NCBI GenBank assembly: GCA_900770585.1
Contig: CAAGKW010000106.1
Span: forward strand, 1 to 6,390
Reading direction: 5' to 3'
DNA length: 6,390 bases
From: an uncultured Alistipes sp.
Lineage (GTDB): Bacteria > Bacteroidota > Bacteroidia > Bacteroidales > Rikenellaceae
A program made the translations under genes and the position numbers. Below the pieces are notes generated by a model. It was not told where the DNA came from, did not search any database, and saw nothing but the letters and a program-made list of their open reading frames with translations. The number at the start of each line of letters is the position of its first letter. Position 1 is the stretch's first letter. Positions 1 to 6,390 of this stretch are shown piece after piece.

Positions 1-3000
1 ATATTAAATACAGGACCGCGAGTCTCGCCATCGCTATCATCACTGCTATTTTGAATAGTTACAGACATATCCGCAGCAACATAGGTGTAATACGAGTGAT
101 TACCATCGCTACCCTTTGCCCAAATATATGCGGGGAGTGTAATATTAGCAGCAGGCACACAATCGGTCTCGTCCAGAGTAATCAGATTGGTTGTAGCAAA
201 TGTTGCATCGGCAGTATAGTAGAACGTAGCACCCTGAATCGCTGAATTGCCATTTGCCGTAATCTTAAACTGCGGTTCCTGATTAACATCAATAGTTTCG
301 CCAACAACTTTCAAATTAGATATAGTTGCGGTAACCACTTGATTTGTTGAGATATACGAGCACCAAGAATGGGCGCTACCATTTAAGTTAAAACCGACGC
401 CAACAACAGACCCCTCGGTAGTGCCCATAATTTCAGTATAAGCATGGCATCCACTTGTAATACTATGCGACCAAACACCATTATTGTTATCGCAGAAACC
501 AAAGTTCGAATCACTGGGAGTAACCGTTGTCCCATTATAAGTTACTGTAATGTCAAATGTGAGCTGAACACGTTGATGCTCGCCTAAGCTTTTAATATAG
601 TCATTCGTGATAACAAACTTTTGGTGATTATTAGTAAACGTTAAGGTAATAGCATTGCCTGAGACCACTACCGTATTGCCCGTTTCACCATCACCATCAG
701 TACGACGAGACGCGAAGAAATTATTATCTACCAAATACGCCACATTAGGCGACGCATAGGTAAGCTGGTCGGCATTGATGATATAGCTACCAACCCATTC
801 CTCGGCAACCTCGATGCTATAAGGAATGCGGTTACGCTGCTCATCAAGCTCATTATGCTCACCATACTCACCAACCATTGCACCCGACTGACGATATGCG
901 CCCTCCTGCAAGTGGTTCATCGTAATCTGGTTGCCCGATTTCGCATAGATAGTTGCAGGTTCAGCATCGTAACTGGTCAAAGTACGAACACAACGTGCCT
1001 TGTGATATGTTGCCATCCAACCATTATCATACTTACCCGTCGATCCTGCCTCAACCGCCCAATAGATACGGTGCTGATCATTCGACGAGGTGTAGTAGTG
1101 AGTATAATCCTCATACTCTGACTCGGTTGTAGCTGTAACGATACCACTCATACGAGCATAGGGATCGATTGCAGTTTCACCAATCCACATCTGTACATAT
1201 TGGTCAGACGATCCCAGATACCAACGCTTCTCGTTGTCGTCGATCGTACCATTACCATTGAGGTCACGGTTGCGCTGCATACAAGCATACTCACCCGATC
1301 TGTTAGCCAGCGAGTTATAAATATTGCCATTAGGCTGACCATCAAGACCATAGCGCATAGCAGTCTCATTTACGCACTCTTCCCAATTTGTTTTGGTCAT
1401 CAAGCCCGTAGCGGTAGTTGATACACCACCCTCCGTACGAGTGCCACCAAAGTAGTTCAAATAGCCGTTCGAGTAGTCGTTCGAGCCATTGAAGTTTGTC
1501 AGATTAGCATTTGCAGTCTCATCGTACCACTCGATACCGTAGGCATTAACCGTACCCTCCTTTTTAAACATAGTCTGGATAGACTTCTGCTCGAAGGCAC
1601 AAAGCACCGTCGCATAGGTCGAGTTGCCGTCAGTCGATTTATCGGGGTTCTGCAACATATACATCGAACGAGGTTTCGCATTTGCGAACTTGGTCCAATC
1701 GGTAGCTTCGCCGGTCAAAGGATGCTTGTCGTAGAAATACTCGTTAACGAATGCCATAAAGTAGATAGTACCTGCGCTATTCACATATTCAGCCAACGAC
1801 GAGGTGGTTTCGTCTTTTTCATCAACCAAATTGTAAAGCGCGTGATAGAGTTCATAAACGTTCATTAGCTTGCCCTGGTTTGCCTCTTCGGGATAAGCCG
1901 TACGAGCAGTGGGAGCGGTCTCTGTCTTGGTAATAGGATAGAACTGAATCCAATCAATATCGTAGGTCTGCTTAAACTTTTCCTCAGTCATACCTTCTGC
2001 CGAGAAATCAGCCCAAGTCAAAATCGTGTTCTGTGCATCATCATCCATATAGGGAGTTGCAACGCGCAAGATAAAACCGTGACCATCCTTATCGAAACTG
2101 CTCGTGTCAATCTTAATCAACGCATCCTCATAGTGTGCATCGAAAGTATAAACCATATCAACACCCTCGGTATTGATGATGTAACCCTCGGCACCGTGCT
2201 GGTACTGCTGTGCAGAATCATCCTCGGCGGTTGCCTCAACAATAATCTGCTGTACACCATTGATCGTCACGTTGTAGGTGTACTTGTAGTTACGATTAAC
2301 CGAATATGCGTCGAAGTCACCACCGCTGAAATCACCAAGGTGGATGGTGTAGTTTACATCGCCTTGCAATACAACCTTTCCATCAGCCTTCTTCTCCTCA
2401 TACTTACCATAAACACGTACATAAGTACCATACTCGGGGGCATTAACAAATGTAGCACCATCTTTCTTATCACGATCATAATAGTTCGACACCGAATTCT
2501 TAGCCTCCTGAATATTCTCGATCATATAGAAACCGAACGAGTTGGGTGTCTGCGTTCCGAACTTCTGATCCTTACGATTGAAGTATGTCAGACCTGTTAC
2601 ATTTGCACCCTCGAACAGAGCCGAGTGCTGCGGGATGTTATAAACATCATACGAAGTCGGTGTAAACGAAACGGTATTACCTGCACGATTGGTGTCACTC
2701 GCAGCGGGCGCTCCATTGATAAAGTTGAATGCTACCGACGCATAGGGTCGCTTCAAAATTATACGAGTACCGAGGTTGCCCGACGCATCGATATTTGCAC
2801 TACCGTTAGTACCCGCCATACCAATCAAGGTGATACTTGTACCCAAAGGCTCGGTGAACGACTGATCCACCGTATACAATGCCGACAAGAATGCCGACTC
2901 GCCATTTGCCGCAGCTGTTTTCAGGTCGTCCAACTTGTTCCACATCTCTGTCACGGGATTAGCAACAGCATAAACCTTAACTGCACCACTCACAAAGTTT

Positions 3001-3299
3001 TTGCTATCCAACTCGCCGGTATAAGTACGAGTATACTGACCGCTATTGGTTAGAGTCAGATTCCCAACATAGTCATTAACCTTACACACTTTATCCTTAA
3101 ACACAAACACATACACACTGTTAATATCCGACTCTGCCGACTCCGACACACGTGTAGTGATATCAACATTGCTCTTTGCGGCTGTTACGAAGCTAATGTT
3201 GATCTTATTTGTTGCGCTCAACTGGTCAACATTATCTCGCTCACAAGCAGCAAGCAACATTGACAACGCAAAAATCAATATTAATTTAATATTTTTCAT
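1..3299 (-). CDS. Giant DUF4906-type fimbria-associated surface lipoprotein (3' end beyond the left edge)
   Basis: This minus-strand frame is open from position 3299 to the window edge, about 1,099 codons, with no stop. It starts MKNIKL and has a hydrophobic core ending in LLAAC, a lipobox with the lipidated cysteine at residue 19, so it should be an outer-membrane or surface lipoprotein. Residues about 22-345 resemble a fimbrillin-like N-terminal domain: an early TR (R50), a run of strands, and a closing YSVNRNYKYTYNVTI segment near residue 330. Residues about 400-830 match what I remember of DUF4906 proteins, with the hallmark block from C673 to W693 (CMQRNRDLNGNG, then KRWYL). That block contains a 12-residue EF-hand-like loop at 679-690. 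RCVRTL near residue 768 and a RNRIPYSIEV segment near 823 also fit. The segment after about 840 looks like an extra beta-rich domain. An alternative ATG lies two codons upstream at 3305. The gene follows the fimbrillin gene by 25 bases (19 from the alternative start), so it is probably an accessory or tip-like pilus subunit; that role is inferred. Family assignment is from memory of sequence patterns. Confidence 0.85.
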   Translation of the reverse strand, partial: MKNIKLILIFALSMLLAACERDNVDQLSATNKINISFVTAAKSNVDITTRVSESAESDINSVYVFVFKDKVCKVNDYVGNLTLTNSGQYTRTYTGELDSKNFVSGAVKVYAVANPVTEMWNKLDDLKTAAANGESAFLSALYTVDQSFTEPLGTSITLIGMAGTNGSANIDASGNLGTRIILKRPYASVAFNFINGAPAASDTNRAGNTVSFTPTSYDVYNIPQHSALFEGANVTGLTYFNRKDQKFGTQTPNSFGFYMIENIQEAKNSVSNYYDRDKKDGATFVNAPEYGTYVRVYGKYEEKKADGKVVLQGDVNYTIHLGDFSGGDFDAYSVNRNYKYTYNVTINGVQQIIVEATAEDDSAQQYQHGAEGYIINTEGVDMVYTFDAHYEDALIKIDTSSFDKDGHGFILRVATPYMDDDAQNTILTWADFSAEGMTEEKFKQTYDIDWIQFYPITKTETAPTARTAYPEEANQGKLMNVYELYHALYNLVDEKDETTSSLAEYVNSAGTIYFMAFVNEYFYDKHPLTGEATDWTKFANAKPRSMYMLQNPDKSTDGNSTYATVLCAFEQKSIQTMFKKEGTVNAYGIEWYDETANANLTNFNGSNDYSNGYLNYFGGTRTEGGVSTTATGLMTKTNWEECVNETAMRYGLDGQPNGNIYNSLANRSGEYACMQRNRDLNGNGTIDDNEKRWYLGSSDQYVQMWIGETAIDPYARMSGIVTATTESEYEDYTHYYTSSNDQHRIYWAVEAGSTGKYDNGWMATYHKARCVRTLTSYDAEPATIYAKSGNQITMNHLQEGAYRQSGAMVGEYGEHNELDEQRNRIPYSIEVAEEWVGSYIINADQLTYASPNVAYLVDNNFFASRRTDGDGETGNTVVVSGNAITLTFTNNHQKFVITNDYIKSLGEHQRVQLTFDITVTYNGTTVTPSDSNFGFCDNNNGVWSHSITSGCHAYTEIMGTTEGSVVGVGFNLNGSAHSWCSYISTNQVVTATISNLKVVGETIDVNQEPQFKITANGNSAIQGATFYYTADATFATTNLITLDETDCVPAANITLPAYIWAKGSDGNHSYYTYVAADMSVTIQNSSDDSDGETRGPVFN

Positions 3300-3324
3300 A
3301 CTCATAATCTCTATTTAATCAAAA

Positions 3325-4428
3325 TTAGTCAAACGCAACATTACACTCAATCAGGTGCCACGGCTCAACATATATCTCAGTTTCAGTTTCCTGAACAAAG
3401 TTGTCGATATTGAAACCATAATTGTAAATATGGTTCGCCTCAAAGTTTTTGGCGTCCTTGACCGTAATAGCATACGAACCATCATCAAACATAACGGTGA
3501 TTCGGAAGAACTTACCATCAGCAGCGAATGCTGACGAATTGATATGCATCAAAGCGCCCTTGGTTCTATCATATTTCTGAACCGTAATCTCTGCTTCCTG
3601 CTCTACGGTGATTGCATTACTCTTTGCCGTAAACGCAATTGCACCCTCTTCCGGATATTCAGTGCCCTCAGCGCCACTAATCGGTGATTTGCTAAAATCA
3701 GCCGTATAAGTACCACTAAATACTGCGCTATTATCAGAGCCCGTTACTGTCACAACTTTAACCTCTTTGCCATTTTCAGTTTTAGTCGTTGCAGTACCAG
3801 TAACAGCCTCCATCATAACCGAGCTAATCTTCTTTGTCTGAGCAGTTGACGAGGCAAAGCAGAAACGCACATAAGCAAACGGAGTTATGAGTTTAATGCC
3901 GTCAATGCGGCCAAAATTACCCGTCAGTTCGTTGCGAGTAACAGTTTTTGTAGCCCAAGCGATAGTGCTATTGGCAACATTACCGTCCTGCGTACTAGGA
4001 AGTTGCAAACCCGAAATAACGGGAGTCTCGGCATCAACGCCACCCATCGTGCTCCACGGATAATATACATAAAACGTGTGAGCCTGAGCCTGAGCATTAT
4101 ATTCAATCTGGGGGTATACCGTTGCTGATTTCTTATCCGCGCTAAGGTTAGCCTCCGCAATTGTGGCAGGAACATTGGCGCACTCGGCATAACCCTGTGC
4201 AGTCGATGCCGCCTGAGCACAATAGATACCAATCTTATCTCCTGCTACCCAATAAAGATTATCTTTATTATTTTCATATTCAAGTGATACGCGCGAGCCC
4301 TCGTCGCCCAAACCAATCTCAACCATTTCGCCCGTAGGAGTAAACCAATCGGGAATTTTGTTCTCATTTTCGCAGCCAACTAACGACACTGCACAAAGAG
4401 CCAATGTTATAAATTTATTCAATTTCAT
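3325..4428 (-). CDS. Fimbrillin-family lipoprotein (Mfa_like_1 / type V pilus subunit type)
   Basis: A complete 367-residue protein. The N-terminus MKLNKFITLALCAVSLVGC is a lipoprotein signal peptide with lipobox LVGC and Cys19 as the lipidation site; the following ENEN is acidic, as often seen in surface-exported Bacteroidota lipoproteins. After a short linker, SRVSLEY (R46) and then W60-V-A-G-D-K-I-G-I match the pattern typical of the Mfa_like_1 fimbrillin family (R, then W..GD.IG). The middle is beta-rich and Thr/Ser-rich, and the end, IYNYGFNI followed by VEPW, is the usual C-terminal strand pattern of these proteins. The likely role is a structural or anchor subunit of a type V (donor-strand) pilus; stalk, anchor and accessory subunits cannot be told apart here. 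The start is well supported: AAAGGAG lies six bases before the ATG, an unusually strong Shine-Dalgarno sequence for this phylum. It sits 23 bases after the small gene and 25 before the DUF4906 gene. Confidence 0.85.
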   Translation of the reverse strand: MKLNKFITLALCAVSLVGCENENKIPDWFTPTGEMVEIGLGDEGSRVSLEYENNKDNLYWVAGDKIGIYCAQAASTAQGYAECANVPATIAEANLSADKKSATVYPQIEYNAQAQAHTFYVYYPWSTMGGVDAETPVISGLQLPSTQDGNVANSTIAWATKTVTRNELTGNFGRIDGIKLITPFAYVRFCFASSTAQTKKISSVMMEAVTGTATTKTENGKEVKVVTVTGSDNSAVFSGTYTADFSKSPISGAEGTEYPEEGAIAFTAKSNAITVEQEAEITVQKYDRTKGALMHINSSAFAADGKFFRITVMFDDGSYAITVKDAKNFEANHIYNYGFNIDNFVQETETEIYVEPWHLIECNVAFD

Positions 4429-4434
4429 CAGATT

Positions 4435-4441
4435 CTCCTTT
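4435..4441 (-). promoter_or_regulatory. Strong Shine-Dalgarno site of the fimbrillin gene
   Basis: On the minus strand AAAGGAG precedes the ATG at 4428 with a six-base spacer (AATCTG). Bacteroidota genes usually lack such a site and rely on A-rich upstream sequence, as the other two operon genes do here. The site therefore fixes the start codon. Its nine bases AGGAGAATC (4439-4431) are also exactly complementary to a segment of the operon leader (4731-4723). Confidence 0.75.
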
Positions 4442-4451
4442 CATTTTACTA

Positions 4452-4634
4452 CTATTCCCATCCAAAATCTTCCATTTCATCGCTTGGTGTACTACTGCCA
4501 GAGCCAGGACCGTGGTATTCGGGATCCGTTGTGCTTACACCGGTGGAAATAGTGAAGCCCATTTCGACTGAGACAGAGTAAAAAACAATACCAGGAACCT
4601 CATAGGGTTCCTTTCTAAGTTCACATTTGTTCAT
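4452..4634 (-). CDS. Small acidic-tailed protein heading the fimbrial operon (unknown function)
   Basis: A 60-residue frame from the ATG at 4634; a GTG two codons upstream (4640) would give 62 residues. It has no signal peptide and no membrane segment. The N-terminus is charged (NKCELRKEPYEVP). A hydrophobic strand-like part follows, IVFYSVSVEMGFTIS, then a Gly/Ser/Pro-rich stretch, and an acidic end DEMEDFGWE. This layout (basic start, P-x-I/V, VE-x-GF-x-x-S, acidic Trp end) resembles short hypothetical proteins that I recall being common in front of surface-lipoprotein and fimbrillin genes in Bacteroides and Alistipes; I cannot name a family. The TAG stop is 23 bases before the fimbrillin start. 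The sequence before the start is A-rich (AAACAAAAACA), typical of Bacteroidota starts. Conserved position and good coding character suggest a real gene, possibly a regulatory or chaperone-like peptide, but no function can be read from it. Confidence 0.65.
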   Translation of the reverse strand: MNKCELRKEPYEVPGIVFYSVSVEMGFTISTGVSTTDPEYHGPGSGSSTPSDEMEDFGWE

Positions 4635-4649
4635 ACTCACTGTTTTTGT

Positions 4650-4862
4650 TTAATTTTTAATATTTTCTTGTTTTTTTCGTTGTAAATAAATGTGGAGAAC
4701 GTGCGCAGTGATTGCACTGCACAGGAGAATCGAAAATATGTAATGGGAAACACCAATAGCCCCAAGCAGAATGCCCAGAGCTATAAATAAATTAATATCC
4801 TACCTACACAAAGATGGCCGTAACCACCTTTGATCGGCAGATAAAATCTGATTGATTCGCAT
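4650..4862 (-). pseudogene. Possible small membrane-protein gene interrupted by one in-frame TAG
   Basis: On the minus strand an ATG at 4862 opens a frame of 20 codons (MRINQILSADQRW, ending SLCR), then a TAG at 4802-4800. The same frame continues for 49 sense codons to a TAA at 4652-4650, ten bases before the alternative GTG start of the next gene. The second part reads like a membrane protein: about 38 residues with almost no charge after the first Asp (LFIALGILLGAIGVSHYIF is typical), then a basic tail (QRKKQENIKN). The ATG would lie only about 16 bases after the predicted transcription start. GC is about 43% over 4691-4850, against 14% in 4641-4690, as expected for coding or structured DNA. 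It could be a pseudogene, a sequencing error at one base, a readthrough gene, or a chance frame over a structured RNA. No start codon other than the ATG explains the hydrophobic part well. Confidence 0.3.
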
Positions 4863-4879
4863 TTTTGTTTTCGTTCTCC
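4694..4879 (-). promoter_or_regulatory. Candidate structured leader RNA of the fimbrial operon
   Basis: Read as minus-strand RNA, the segment starts near the predicted transcription start and folds by eye into several helices. GGAGAACG (4879-4872) can pair with CGUUCUCC (4701-4694) and enclose everything else. Inside lie a 5-bp hairpin CAGAU/AUCUG with loop UUU (4850-4838); a 9-bp hairpin CAAAGGUGG/CCAUCUUUG with loop UUACGG (4832-4809, one G-U pair); a 13-bp hairpin with loop UUC (4784-4756, four G-U pairs); and GCAGUG/CACUGC with loop CAAU (4720-4705). The G-U pairs would be A-C mismatches in a plus-strand transcript, which favours a minus-strand RNA. I do not recognise a known riboswitch. 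None of the hairpins is followed by a U-run, so none looks like a terminator. Confidence 0.4.
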
Positions 4880-5074
4880 GCTACAAATGTACGAATTTTT
4901 ATCTTACGAAGAACATTTACAGTCATTTTTTTGCGAATTTTATTCATTTCGCGCGTTTCGAGGCCTGCGAAGGTGCGATTTTTGTTACGCCCTCGCGCGT
5001 ATTATATAAATAGGTATCGACGCCACAATGAACACAACACTACCCGCGCCGTGGCTCAGTTCGCGAATCAATCA
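4849..5074. repeat. 12-bp inverted repeat pair bracketing the operon promoter (candidate invertible segment)
   Basis: TGATTGATTCGC at 4849-4860 and its exact reverse complement GCGAATCAATCA at 5063-5074 enclose 202 bases (4861-5062). Two further bases match just outside after one mismatch. The enclosed DNA carries the TACATTTG promoter box, 23 bases from the inner edge of the left repeat and pointing out towards the fimbrial operon. Such repeats around a promoter are the known layout of phase-variable invertible promoters in gut Bacteroidales. In the present orientation the operon would be ON; after inversion the promoter would face the mutase terminator. The rest of the enclosed segment (4892-5062) shows no gene. 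Confidence 0.5.
4884..4891 (-). promoter_or_regulatory. Bacteroidota -7 promoter box of the fimbrial operon
   Basis: TACATTTG on the minus strand matches the Bacteroidota -7 consensus TAnnTTTG exactly, and it is the only exact match I found on the minus strand between the mutase gene and the operon. Transcription should start about 4-6 bases downstream, near 4880-4878, giving a leader of roughly 240 bases before the first intact gene. No clear -33 TTTG is visible 19-21 bases upstream; that area reads TGTTCTTCG and is otherwise AT-rich. The box lies inside the segment bracketed by the 12-bp inverted repeat. Confidence 0.6.
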
Positions 5075-5081
5075 TATCGAC

Positions 5082-5120
5082 AAAAAAAGCGAGGCCGCCT
5101 CGTGGGTGAGGCGGCCTCGC
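5082..5120 (-). terminator. Intrinsic terminator of the methylmalonyl-CoA mutase gene
   Basis: A perfect 13-bp stem, GCGAGGCCGCCTC (5089-5101) against GAGGCGGCCTCGC (5108-5120), with a six-base loop is followed on the minus strand by seven T residues (5088-5082). It begins 28 bases after the TAA stop of the mutase gene. The T-run exists on one side only, so it acts on minus-strand transcription. It ends seven bases before the right arm of the inverted repeat and so shields the fimbrial promoter from readthrough. Confidence 0.92.
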
Positions 5121-5148
5121 GGCTATATGTCGGCTATACGACTTCGGA

Positions 5149-6390
5149 TTACTCCTCCGAGAGGATCTCCAAAATCTTGATAGCAGCGGTTGCGATCGGA
5201 GTACCGGGACCGAAGATTGCTGCTGCGCCATCACGATAGAGCTGATCGTAGTCCTGTGCGGGGATTACACCACCTACTACTACAACGATATCCTCGCGGC
5301 CCAGCTTCTTCAACTCGGCAATGATCTGCGGAACCAGAGTCAAGTGGCCTGCTGCCAACGACGATACACCTACTGCGTGAACGTCGTTCTCAACTGCCTG
5401 CTTAGCTGCCTCCTCGGGAGTCTGGAACAACGGACCCATATCGACATCGAAACCGATATCGGCATAACCCGTTGCTACAACCTTAGCACCACGGTCGTGA
5501 CCGTCCTGACCGAGCTTAGCGATCATAATACGGGGCTGGCGACCCTCCTTCTTTGCGAATGCCTCAGCCATCTCCTTAGCCTTAGCAAAAGTTGCGTCTG
5601 CTTTCACCTCTGACGAATATACACCTGAAATTGAACGAATAACTGCCGAATAGCGACCTACTACAACCTCGCAAGCGTCCGAGATCTCACCCAGAGTTGC
5701 GCGTACCTTAGCTGCCTCAACAGCCAGCTCCAACAGGTTGCCCTGCTTGGTCTTAACGCACTCGGTGATTGCTGCCAGAGCCTTCTGAACAGCTGCCTCG
5801 TCGCGGTTAGCACGCAGCTCCTGCAAGCGCTTGATCTGCGACTCGCGTACTGCGGTGTTGTCTACTGCAAGGATGTCGATCGGAGCCTCCTTTTCAAGAC
5901 GGTACTCGTTTACGCCGATGATCTTCTCAACGCCCGAGTCGATACGAGCCTGCTTACGTGCAGCAGCCTCCTCGATACGCATCTTAGGAATACCGGTCTC
6001 GATTGCCTTTGCCATACCACCGAGCTTCTCTACCTCCTCGATCAGAGCCCAAGCCTTGTGAGCGATCTCGTTGGTCAGAGCCTCTACGTAGTACGAACCT
6101 GCCCACGGGTCAACCTCGCGGCATACGTTGGTCTCCTCCTGGATGTAGATCTGGGTGTTACGAGCGATACGTGCCGAGAAGTCGGTCGGCAGTGCGATTG
6201 CCTCGTCCAGAGCGTTGGTGTGCAACGACTGGGTGTGACCCAGAGCAGCACCCATAGCCTCGATTGCGGTACGAGCAACGTTGTTGAAGGGATCCTGCTC
6301 GGTGAGCGACCAACCCGAGGTCTGCGAGTGAGTACGCAGTGCCAACGACTTGGGATTCTTAGGCTCGAACTGCTTAACGATCTTGGCCCA
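5149..6390 (-). CDS. mutB: Methylmalonyl-CoA mutase large subunit, C-terminal part (5' end beyond the right edge)
   Basis: The visible 413 residues begin inside the protein; the full family protein is about 710-740 residues, so the N-terminal 40% or so is missing. The enzyme is cytoplasmic and uses adenosylcobalamin to interconvert succinyl-CoA and (R)-methylmalonyl-CoA, a step in propionate formation by gut Bacteroidota. Visible residues 1 to about 270 are the end of the substrate-binding TIM barrel, including the highly conserved [31 protein letters not shown] and [10 protein letters not shown]. The C-terminal cobalamin-binding domain follows: [10 protein letters not shown] with the cobalt-ligating His at visible residue 298, then SSLAAGH and VVVGGVIP. 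All key residues seen are intact. A TTG at 6345 is internal, not the start. The coding sequence is more GC-rich than the fimbrial genes, as expected for a well-expressed core gene. In this phylum the small-subunit gene usually lies directly upstream, which here would be past the right edge. Confidence 0.97.
   Translation of the reverse strand, partial: WAKIVKQFEPKNPKSLALRTHSQTSGWSLTEQDPFNNVARTAIEAMGAALGHTQSLHTNALDEAIALPTDFSARIARNTQIYIQEETNVCREVDPWAGSYYVEALTNEIAHKAWALIEEVEKLGGMAKAIETGIPKMRIEEAAARKQARIDSGVEKIIGVNEYRLEKEAPIDILAVDNTAVRESQIKRLQELRANRDEAAVQKALAAITECVKTKQGNLLELAVEAAKVRATLGEISDACEVVVGRYSAVIRSISGVYSSEVKADATFAKAKEMAEAFAKKEGRQPRIMIAKLGQDGHDRGAKVVATGYADIGFDVDMGPLFQTPEEAAKQAVENDVHAVGVSSLAAGHLTLVPQIIAELKKLGREDIVVVVGGVIPAQDYDQLYRDGAAAIFGPGTPIATAAIKILEILSEE

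Noticed and set aside
2079..3053. Long plus-strand open frame of 324 codons
   Set aside because: It lies antisense to the DUF4906 gene, whose frame is open throughout with clear family motifs. The plus-strand product has no recognisable domain and looks like the shadow of TCG/GAG-rich coding on the other strand.
4705..4720. GCAGTG/CACTGC hairpin as a terminator
   Set aside because: The stem is only six pairs, and no T-run follows on either strand.
4800..4802. Genome-wide recoding of TAG to explain the in-frame stop
   Set aside because: The small gene at 4452 ends in TAG right after a natural-looking acidic Trp-Glu end, so TAG appears to work as a normal stop here.
4745..4835. Partial resemblance to 5S rRNA (AGGTGGTTACGGC and TTCCCATTAC on the minus strand)
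   Set aside because: The two pieces are much further apart than in 5S rRNA, and the usual GAACAGAGAAGTTAAGC block and three-arm fold are missing.
4865..5239. Plus-strand open frame of 124 codons across the intergenic region
   Set aside because: It runs through the promoter, the terminator hairpin and the end of the mutase gene on the opposite strand. The product is Arg-rich and unlike a natural protein.
6343..6345. TTG as the start of the mutase gene
   Set aside because: The frame stays open to the window edge with conserved mutase sequence before it; this is an internal leucine codon.

Overview
The window reads as chromosome of a gut-type member of the Bacteroidales. The evidence is a Bacteroidota-style -7 promoter box (TACATTTG), A-rich and mostly Shine-Dalgarno-poor gene starts, fimbrillin-type and DUF4906-type lipoproteins, and a methylmalonyl-CoA mutase of the succinate-propionate pathway. 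Heavy use of TCG and GAG codons would fit an Alistipes-like (Rikenellaceae) genome, but that is a guess. All real genes lie on the minus strand, so the biological order runs from right to left.

Right part (6390 down to 5149): the C-terminal 413 residues of the large subunit of methylmalonyl-CoA mutase, closed by a strong intrinsic terminator (5120-5082). Middle part (about 5081 to 4641): a roughly 440-base non-coding stretch that appears to be the control region of the next operon. It holds a 12-bp inverted repeat 202 bp apart (4849-4860 and 5063-5074) that brackets the only good promoter box. This layout suggests an invertible, phase-variable promoter, now pointing towards the operon. Just downstream the transcript can fold into at least four hairpins enclosed by an 8-bp long-range pairing. 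One leader segment is perfectly complementary over 9 bases to the Shine-Dalgarno region of the fimbrillin gene. The same stretch can also be read as a 71-codon small membrane-protein gene broken by one in-frame TAG; the two readings compete.

Left part (4640 to 1): an operon of three closely spaced genes. A 60-62 residue acidic-tailed small protein comes first, then a 367-residue fimbrillin-family lipoprotein (Mfa_like_1 type), then a very large DUF4906-type lipoprotein that runs off the left edge after about 1,099 codons. Gaps are 23 and 19-25 bases, so co-transcription is likely. The natural model is a surface-fimbria or adhesin cassette: the fimbrillin-like protein is a structural or anchor subunit and the giant DUF4906 protein is an accessory or tip-like subunit. 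Expression would be switched by promoter inversion and perhaps tuned by the leader RNA. No recombinase gene lies in the window.
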